The notes under the pieces are model-generated. The model did no database searches. It saw only the letters and a program-made list of their open reading frames with translations, and was not told the origin of the DNA. Below are positions 57,150 through 64,000 of a stretch of DNA of 64,000 nucleotides, one piece after another. Within the stretch, counting starts at the first letter, position 1; each line of letters begins with the position of its first letter. Location of the stretch: the NCBI GenBank assembly GCA_027257055.1, contig JAPVLO010000059.1, positions 1,798,001-1,862,000 on the forward strand, read 5' to 3'. The position numbers and the translations under genes were made by a program. Source of the stretch: Cephalopachus bancanus. Lineage: Eukaryota > Chordata > Mammalia > Primates > Tarsiidae.

Positions 57150-57920
57150 ACTGATCTGCATTTTCTCCCCCCCACCCCCAGTTCAGGATCACCCCCACCC
57201 AAGCCCATCTACTTTAGCTGCCTGTGAGTTCAAGAAAACAGGAAAAGATTACTTAGAATGCAAAACTTTCAGAGGACTTGGTTAATTTTTTTTTAGTGCT
57301 ATGACGTAAATGGCATCATGCACATCAAAATTAATAAATTAGAAATGGGAAAATTCAATGATTTGATACCTATTTGGGAAAGGACTTGAGGGTTTAGTAG
57401 GAGAAAGAAAGTTTCCTAAAGGCGACAGACAGGTCCCTGTCTGGAGAGCTAGAGACCAGGAATTTTATCTCCAAATCACCAGGAATGGGACAGGAGTCAG
57501 AGACATTTACATACCAGAGGGAAACGGCTTGAAGCCTCAACACCCCTCAAAGGCATCTACTCCTATATGTACCTGTATACTCAAACCTATCCTTTTAGCA
57601 CTGCAATTGTTTTTGCTTTACCGAGCCCAAATTGGATTCATTCTGAGAACAGAGATGCAAATTGTAAGGCAATTCTACAAGATAAAAGCTACAGCAGCCT
57701 GAAGATACTAATTCTTCTGGCAGTAAATACATGCATTAGGCATAAACACAGGCAAGGCACTGTTCGCCATGGCTGTAATCAAAGGATAAAAGTGGCAAAT
57801 TGCAGCTCTCTTGAAATTTCTTTCCAGATGAAAATAATAAATAACAGTAAAAAAAATTTTTTTTTCATTCTCAAGATACGGGTTTCTCCTTTCTGTGCAC
57901 ACCAAATCTTTCCTAGGAAT
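57150..57920. other. No gene supported
   Basis: Includes a C-run 'tctcccccccacccccagtt' near 57165. The 122-codon plus frame at 57567-57935 runs into the hairpin and has no recognisable domain. Confidence 0.45.
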
Positions 57921-57922
57921 TG

Positions 57923-57956
57923 GTTTAGGTTGTAAGCAGTGGCTTACAACCTAAAC
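57923..57956. repeat. Perfect 15-bp inverted repeat (hairpin)
   Basis: gtttaggttgtaagc (57923-57937), loop agtg, gcttacaacctaaac (57942-57956). The right arm is where a MER5-type element would be expected to begin (cagtggcttacaacc, compare cagtggttctcaaac). Confidence 0.95.
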
Positions 57957-58130
57957 TGACTGCTTCTTATCACCCCTCTGGTAAAGCAGCTTCAGAAAAC
58001 TGGGGTGTGCATCAGAATTACTTGCACTACTTGTTAAAACCCAAAGTTCTAGGTCTCACATTAAACCTATTGAATCAGCATGGGGTGTGGGGGGGAGGCA
58101 AGTTTTGGTGCTATGAACACCTTCTTCAAG
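57938..58130 (+). mobile_element. MER5A hAT MITE
   Basis: 'actggggtgtgcatcagaat tacttgcactacttgttaaa acccaaagttctaggtctca' and 'cctattgaatcagcatgggg tgtgg' are the MER5A body. The 3' end is lost beyond 'gctatgaacacc'. Confidence 0.82.
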
Positions 58131-58450
58131 TAGCTAGAAAGTATACTGTAAATTCATAACTCCAACTTATTCATTAGCACCTAAGCATACAGCAGAGACT
58201 AAAAGTATTAGGATTGAGAGGGTCAATGTTTTCTTACCCATTAATAAGGCAGATTTATGAATTTTCACGTGGTCATTTTATTAAAAGTTCAAATAAGACA
58301 TTTAAACAGCACAAGTCATATTATCAGAGGACAGTTTTCTCAAGAATTTAACATAAAGGCATGAATTAATAGTGAGAGAAGTCAGTATATAATAATTAAG
58401 TGAACATGGCAGAACCTCAAACTATCTCAATGACAGATCCTCTTAAAGCT
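58131..58450. other. No gene or recognisable repeat
   Basis: Unique AT-rich spacer. Confidence 0.5.
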
Positions 58451-58454
58451 CAGC

Positions 58455-58600
58455 TGGAGCCTATTTTATAGATAAGAAAACTGAGGTTGAGATTAAGGCT
58501 AAGAAATACGCACAAAGTCCCAGGGACAGTATGTGGCAGGGCTGGGATTTGGACTAGAGTGGACTTATTCCAAATTCCATACACATGTCCAAATTCTAAC
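58455..58600 (-). repeat. MIR SINE fragment
   Basis: 'cctattttatagataagaaa actgaggttgagattaaggc' and 'agtatgtggcagggctggga tttgg' match the antisense MIR core. Confidence 0.8.
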
Positions 58601-58674
58601 CAATCCACTCTACATGTGCTATCTACAGAATGTAAAAATATCAGTTTCTCCTCACCATCACTCAATACAATAGA

Positions 58675-58785
58675 TGTGGCTTCCTCATTCAAAACATGAG
58701 AAAAACCAATGTTCAGAGAGGTGAAGAGGCTGGCTCAAAGTTGCACAGCTAGTAAGTTAGTAGAGCTAATATTCCCTTGGAATCT
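58675..58785 (-). repeat. MIR SINE fragment
   Basis: 'catgagaaaaaccaatgttc agagaggtgaagaggctggc tcaaagttgcacagctagta agtt' is a second antisense MIR core only about 80 bases from the previous one. Confidence 0.75.
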
Positions 58786-58789
58786 CTGA

Positions 58790-60080
58790 GTGATGCCAAA
58801 ATGTGTCAGCTATTAGATTTTATTAAAGAGATAAAATGTCCTCTGTGTTTATCAGTCTAAAAGATTACCAAATTTTCATGTGGAAAATCTGCTCTGGGAC
58901 CACAGAAACTACTGAGTGAACAAAAGAGCATTCTTTTTTGCTTTTTAAATTTTTTAATCACATTTCTTTAAAGAATTCCTTTTGAGCAACCTAAAAAGTA
59001 ATTGTTAATAACTCAACAGTTATTAAGAGATACTTCCCACAGCATTAATACTATAAAATTAAATCTCCAGGTAGAGGATTCAAGCACCATAAACAGAAGA
59101 GTGTAAACAAGCATATTCTATAAACAGTTCTTATGAAATTCCAGATAACCTACCTAGAGGAAATCTCTTTCTTTAATATACCTAAAACACCCTCCCATCC
59201 AAAGACATACATAGTAACAAGACTCTGTCTTTTATAGTAAGCAAGACTTTGTCTCTTAAAAAGAAAACTTAAAAATAACTCACATTAAACTTACTAAGCA
59301 GCATCCCTTTTAAAGGAATGAATGTTGCCTTAATAGTTTGGTTAGTTGTAATTGCATTTTGGAATATGATTTGGAAATTTGATTAGTATACATTTTGGAC
59401 TTTTTTAGTGATACCTGGAATATGGGAGATTTTTAATAGAGATTCCAGAAATCTTAACACTGGAATAAACTATATCACCTGTCACATCATGACAACTAAA
59501 GTTAGAAACTTAGAAGTAGAGATTTGTTCTATCAAGCAAAGTCCCATTATAATCTCCATATTCCTCCCACACAAAAGATCCACAGAAAATGTAGAGAAGA
59601 AAAAGCTACTTTTCTTACCCATCACTAGGTTCATGGCCAAGAATCCACAAAATATACCAACAAAAGAAAAGCATAACAAATATATTTAATATACATTTTA
59701 TGTGACATGAGAGACTTCAGAAATAAACAGGAAAATTGTGTATTTTTATGGATAGTCATGCAAAAAAGTATAATTGGAGGATAAAAGGGTATTGTCTAAT
59801 GATAATAAACTGGAGAAAACTTAGCAAAGCTTGTCTGTTCAGATTTTTCTTGGCCTTGGTGTACAGGGCAGATCCCTCCAGAATGCAGGTCTATGACCTA
59901 CTTTCAGGGGAAGTACATCAGAGAATTCTTTTATGGCCCACATTAGGGGAGACAAATGGAATAAAGTCAGAGAGTGACCTTCCTACTTCTGTAGTTTTCT
60001 CAGTTTTCTTCACCTTAAAGGACTCAATTTGCCAAAGTGCCATATTTTGGGGTAGTGTCTTCTGAGCCTTATCTTAAATG
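58790..60080. other. AT-rich unique sequence; no gene seen
   Basis: No repeat recognised. The 93-codon (59408) and 109-codon (59736) plus frames have no domain signature. Confidence 0.5.
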
Positions 60081-60084
60081 ATGA

Positions 60085-60340
60085 CATAATCTAGGTCCTT
60101 ACAAAACTTACATTCTTAAAAGACTAAAGAAAGGAAGGACAGAGGTGCAGGACCCTAAGCAAACAAATAAAAAACAGAAAAACAGTGAAGAATGCCTTGA
60201 CAGAAATCAAATAATGCACCAGGACAGAGAGCAAGGGATTTAGAAGAACTATGTCAGATGGGAGGCATCAGGGAGGCTGATATGAGGGTCCATGCAGCTG
60301 AGATGGAAGAAAGAGATTGGTACTCAAATCTGTAAGACAT
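60085..60340 (-). repeat. L2 LINE fragment
   Basis: 'ggtccttacaaaacttacat tcttaaaagac', 'gggaggctgatatgagggtc catgcagctgag' fit the antisense L2 layout. Confidence 0.5.
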
Positions 60341-60344
60341 CCAA

Positions 60345-60958
60345 ATTGTTGCAATAATCATCTTGTGGATGGCGGGGTGCTACAACTTTTAATCCCAAAA
60401 AAGAAGAGCTAATCATCAATCGTGAAACAAGAGGTCACTTTTTTACTTTGATGTTTCCCTTTTCCTGCTACAAGTGCCTGAGTAAGCTAGGACACCCTTG
60501 TTCTTTGGTGAAGCAGAATTTAGAGCCCCTGAAACAAACAAACAAAAAAACCCACAGTAGCATTGTGTTCAAGAGGCTAGCTCAGTGGTGCACCTTCATT
60601 AACAATATCAACAGTTGCTTCAGGGGAAAGGATCATTACTGGGCTCATTGCTATTACTACCCAGCACGAGACAGAAATAGTTTAAAACCCAGGGATCAAG
60701 CAGAATATCAAGAAACAGACACAGAGGTGAAGATGAAGAGAACAGTCAATGCGCTTTCCATGGCAGGTTGTCAAATGCTGCCTTAAAATGTACAACTGCG
60801 AATTCCAAAATATGAAATGCTCAGAGACTTGAATTACAGTTTTTAGAACAGGACAACTGAATAGTAAAGATGCTGCTTTGTCCCCTGGAGAGACTGGCTG
60901 CTACAAGCCTGGCTTCTGTGGGTCATAATGATATGGTCATCACCTCTTAATATTGTAT
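60345..60958. other. No gene supported
   Basis: The 112-codon plus frame at 60448-60786 begins MMFPFSCYKCLSKLG and has no recognised family. Region otherwise unique. Confidence 0.45.
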
Positions 60959-60961
60959 CAT

Positions 60962-61085
60962 CATAAAATAGTGAGGCTGGTAAACATCTACACTCTGCAA
61001 AGTATCATGGGGTGTGCTTGGAGATAATGAAGATTCCTAAGCCCCATCTACAACATTCTGAATGAGTAGACTTAGAATAAGAACT
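60962..61085 (+). mobile_element. Possible MER5-like hAT fragment
   Basis: 'aaagtatcatggggtgtgct tggagataatgaagattcct aagccccatctacaacattc tgaatgagtag' loosely follows the MER5 core. Confidence 0.4.
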
Positions 61086-61394
61086 AAGAATCAACTTTTT
61101 CTTGTTAACTAATGTAAAAGTTAATTTTCATGCAGGTGGTATAATACTTTAAAAAACAGATTAGACAATTTTAGATATGTAAACTTGGTGTAAAAGGACA
61201 GTTTTCATAATGTGATTGTTCACTGAGGATTTATGTATGTGTGTATGATGGTTTTCCTTCAACCACTATGTTCCACAAAAGATTTGAGATAGCACCGCTA
61301 ATTCATATTGGGGAAACTCCGGATCAGGTTGAAAACAATTCTCAGAGATGTCCAAACAACATTATCTGCTAAATTAAAAAAAAGAAAAATAGAA
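61086..61394. other. No gene or recognisable repeat
   Basis: Unique AT-rich spacer. Confidence 0.5.
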
Positions 61395-61396
61395 TT

Positions 61397-61733
61397 GGCT
61401 GGTGCAGTGGCTCATGCCAATAATTCCAGCACTTTGGGAGACTGAGGTGAAAGGATTGCCTGAGCCTAGGGCTTCGAGACTAGCCAGGACAACTTGGCAA
61501 AACCTCATCCCTACAATAAGTCAAAAATTAGCCAGATGTGATGGTGTGTGCCTGTAGTTCCAGCCACTTGGAAGGCTGAGACAAAGGATCAGCTGAGCCC
61601 AGCAGGCTGAGACTGTGGTAGCTGTAAGCATGCCACTGTACTCCAGCCTGGGTGACAGAGTGAGACTCTGACTTAAATAAAATAAAATAAAATTAAATTA
61701 AATTGAAGTAAATTAAATTAAATTAAAAAAACA
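61397..61733 (+). mobile_element. Alu SINE with (AAATT)n tail
   Basis: Plus-strand dimeric Alu from ggctggtgcagtggctca to gagtgagactctgactt, followed by a tail of AAAAT then AAATT units (61676-61726). Lineage-type linker ACAATAAGTC. Moderately diverged. Confidence 0.9.
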
Positions 61734-61734
61734 G

Positions 61735-62000
61735 GATTGTTTAAAAAATCAACTTAGGCTAAATCATCACGGTGGTGATGATAACCACCCTCAACAATTC
61801 ATATATGAGTACTATATGTTAAGAATTAGTCTGCCATTACCACAATCAAGTTAACAAAAACGTTACAAATTTTGGCCAGATAACTGGGACATCAAAAAGT
61901 AGTTGCTATTGCAGTTAGAGAGTCTATAGCCATGGTATTCAGCCCTGCTAAACTCAATGATTATTTGTCTTTTGATGAATGGGTTTTATTCTATTATTTA
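61735..62000. other. No gene or recognisable repeat
   Basis: Unique spacer; includes 'catcacggtggtgatgataa ccacc', a small imperfect inverted repeat. Confidence 0.5.
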
Positions 62001-62001
62001 C

Positions 62002-62049
62002 TTATTATTTTTAGTCAATAATAAATAATTATTTATTATTTTTAGTCAA
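62002..62049. repeat. 24-bp perfect AT palindrome inside a 17-bp direct repeat
   Basis: The direct repeat ttattatttttagtcaa is at 62002-62018 and 62033-62049. Between and overlapping them, 62017-62040 (core aataataaataattattt) reads the same on both strands over 24 bases. Confidence 0.95.
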
Positions 62050-62480
62050 GAGATAATTCAAATACCACAAAATTCATCCTTTTACAGTGTAAAATTCAGT
62101 TGCTTTTAGTATATTCACACTGTTGTACAACCATCACTACTAATTTCACAACATTTTCACTACTGCAAAAAGAAACTTGTACCCATTAGGAATTACTCCC
62201 CACTCCTTCCCTCCCCCAGCCCCTGGCAACCACTCGTCTTTCTGTCTCTATGCAGTGTCTGTTTGTATAGCAAATATTTTCAATCCCCCTTTAGAATTGT
62301 TAAGTGAAAGTTTGAGATCATATATCCTATCTATTCATATAAATTTTAGCTGTTTCATATGTTCATATTATCATTCTGTGCATTCCACTTAGTACGGTTT
62401 GTGCATTCTCCATGCTACTAGCTACATTCTCCAAAGTGCTGCTTTCAATGGCTGAAGGAATCCCATCACATAGATACTGC
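62050..62480. repeat. Ancient L1-type LINE fragment
   Basis: 'ataattcaaataccacaaaa ttcatccttttacagtgtaa aattcagttgcttttagtat attcacactgttgtacaacc atcac', 'ccctcccccagcccctggca accactcgtctttctgtctc tatg' is text typical of old L1M copies read in this direction. Confidence 0.7.
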
Positions 62481-62484
62481 ATAA

Positions 62485-63480
62485 TGCATCTAACGAAACT
62501 AGTATAATCTGTAAAACTTAGAATTTACATTTGAATACTGAGTTTTTCAAAAGCTGGTAACCAGGTTTAAACATTTGTGTTGTATTTCAAGAATCGATTT
62601 CAAAAAGAAGCCACTGGTATTGTATCCCTTTTTGAGCATGTGACTATTTGGAGCCTTGCAAGAGGTAGACAGCAGAATGGACGGAAGCTCTTCTGTCCCT
62701 ATCACCGCATCCTGTGTCTAGAACAGTCAGAGAGCTAGCCCTTTTTTATCATAAGGAATGTGGGGACACATTTGGTGGCAGTCCTATAGGACATTGACTC
62801 CTTAGAGAAACTTCCCAAAGATTCTCTTTTAAAAGTCCCACAGTGGTTGTGTTAAAGCCATATGCAAAATAAGATTAAAAAGGAACTATGTTTATTTGGC
62901 ATTGCTTGGTGCTAAGCATTCCCTTATCCACTCACAGCTAGTCTTGGAGTCATAAGACTTTATTTCACAAAGTATAACATTAGCACCCCAGCCTGACTTG
63001 CTTCTGATTTCTAGCATGAAAAATAGAGCCTTTTCTATGACTTGAGCATAGGACCTAACAGCATAGAAATCTGCATTTGTATGAAAGGGGCTGAAACCCA
63101 GCCAAGATTTTATTCTTTTCCTTTCTTTTCTTTTTACTACAGCAGCAAAGACTATTCTAATAAATCCTTCTTTCTTCTTCTAGCATACTTAAAAACCCAT
63201 TTTTGAGCTTCACTGACTCCATTAGGTTTGAACTTTGGTACTAAGTACAAGGGGAGGAAAAGAGTAGCTGTGGGGGTGGAGGGAAGAACAGTGAGACACA
63301 CAGGGCCAGGAGGGAAGGGAGACACCTTGGGGCGATGACTGCAGCTATCCCTTCACTGAAAATAATGAGGCAGAAATAGACTGTGTAAAGAACCCAAGGT
63401 GTGTCAAAGATACCCAGACTTAACATGGGCCCACAAAAACGCACACAAAGTTTTCTAGACACTACCTCACAAGAAACCCT
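62485..63480. other. Unique sequence; no gene seen
   Basis: Nothing recognised. A purine-rich patch lies at 63248-63325. Confidence 0.5.
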
Positions 63481-64000
63481 TTGACAACAGCTTCTGTTTT
63501 AAGACTTCTTGATTTAGTTTCTGTTTTAGTATTTGCACAATAATAATTTTACTACTAAAGGTAAATGTCTTGTAAACTAATGGGAAACATATTGTTTGGC
63601 ACAGTTTATAATGTCAGGATTTATGGCTCTAACACTGAGGGTCTCTCTGACCTCGAAGATAACATAATGAAACAGCAATGTGCTGCAAATGACTCGTTGT
63701 GATTTTTTATTAGTTCCCATAATCGCCCCTTATTAATTTGTATGCACATAATAAGCACTCACCTTCACAGTCTGTCCGGCTTCGGGGCCATCCTAGAAGT
63801 AAGAAAAAACCAACAAGAGGTAAGACTAGATAGATGGTATCTCCTGCTTATTCAGAAATATCACCCATTAATAATTTAGATCCAATTTCATTGTGTGTTA
63901 ATTTATAGTATTCTCATGGGGACCATTCGCTTCAAACGTGTGGGACCAGACAGTTCTCCATTTCCACCCAAGAGTAAGTGAGAAGTTATGTATAAAAATG
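63480..64000. promoter_or_regulatory. Candidate conserved block around a small exon
   Basis: Repeat-free to the window end. AT-rich homeodomain-type words ('cttattaatttgtatgcaca taataagc', 'acccattaataatttag') flank the candidate exon, and scattered CpGs ('aatcgcccctta', 'ttcgcttcaaacgtgtggg') persist. Texture is that of constrained sequence near regulated microexons. Confidence 0.35.
63763..63792 (-). CDS. Candidate 30-nt exon (gene unknown)
   Basis: On the minus strand a strong acceptor (ggttttttcttacttctag) precedes GATGGCCCCGAAGCCGGACA-GACTGTGAAG, followed by a strong donor (AAG|gtgagtgc). The exon is 30 nt, so frame-neutral. In phase 0 it reads DGPEAGQTVK; a second phase gives WPRSRTDCE; the third has a stop. 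It is GC-rich (19 of 30) against an AT-rich background. No family was recognised. A non-coding or alternatively spliced microexon, or a chance splice-site pair, are alternatives. Confidence 0.4.

Noticed and set aside
57567..57935. 122-codon plus frame
   Set aside because: Crosses poly-A/poly-T runs and ends in the hairpin. No recognised family.
1..64000. CRISPR array, prokaryotic operon, integron or phage
   Set aside because: Alu, MIR, L1, L2 and MaLR repeats throughout show this is mammalian DNA. The regular arrays are simple microsatellites without spacers.
1..64000. Galago/loris or lemur origin
   Set aside because: No tRNA-fused Alu of the galago/loris kind and none of the lemur-type linker were seen. 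This is a memory-based judgement, so tarsier remains a best guess only.

Overview
This window looks like nuclear DNA of a primate, in a gene-poor intronic or intergenic region. No complete protein-coding gene could be supported. All longer open frames are short, lack family signatures, or lie in repeats (several are antisense Alu frames). The strongest lineage clue is the Alu set. Many dimeric, 7SL-derived Alus share an unusual 3' end (GACTCCAACTC before the A tail), ACAATAAATC in the middle linker and CGGTGGCCGGGAGCGG in the right arm. They lack the tRNA-fused form I associate with galago and loris and the linker I associate with lemurs. By elimination a tarsier-like genome is the best guess; this is inference from memory, not a database result.

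Layout. 1-5.3 kb: MIR and old L1 fragments, a pyrimidine/TG-rich tract and a TTAA-flanked piece that may be piggyBac-like. 5.6-7.9 kb: an ancient LINE split by a young Alu, then MIR and an MLT1 LTR. 9.8-11.8 kb: a minus-strand ancient LINE interrupted by an Alu and by a mariner-like DNA transposon. 12-17 kb: mostly unique AT-rich DNA with two long GA microsatellites and a free Alu monomer. 17.0-19.3 kb: a Tigger1-type transposon with TA target duplications, holding three Alus and a short L1 3' end. 19.3-24 kb: largely unique, with a hAT element and a conserved-looking block near 22 kb. 24.7-30.5 kb: L2, MIRs, an L1 3' end and a GGAA/GGGA microsatellite grown from an Alu tail. 30.5-42 kb: unique DNA, seven dated repeats (Alus, MLT1, Tigger, MER5-like) and a CCAT microsatellite. 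42.4-43.3 kb and 50.2-52.2 kb: repeat-free homeodomain-site-rich blocks that look like conserved enhancers. 52-62.5 kb: old LINE/MIR/hAT remnants, one Alu, a perfect hairpin and an AT palindrome.

The only exon-like signal is at 63763-63792 on the minus strand: 30 nt between a strong acceptor and a strong donor, inside repeat-free conserved-looking sequence. If real, the window would be mostly the long intron downstream of that small exon, with the conserved blocks as candidate regulatory elements. The gene could not be named.
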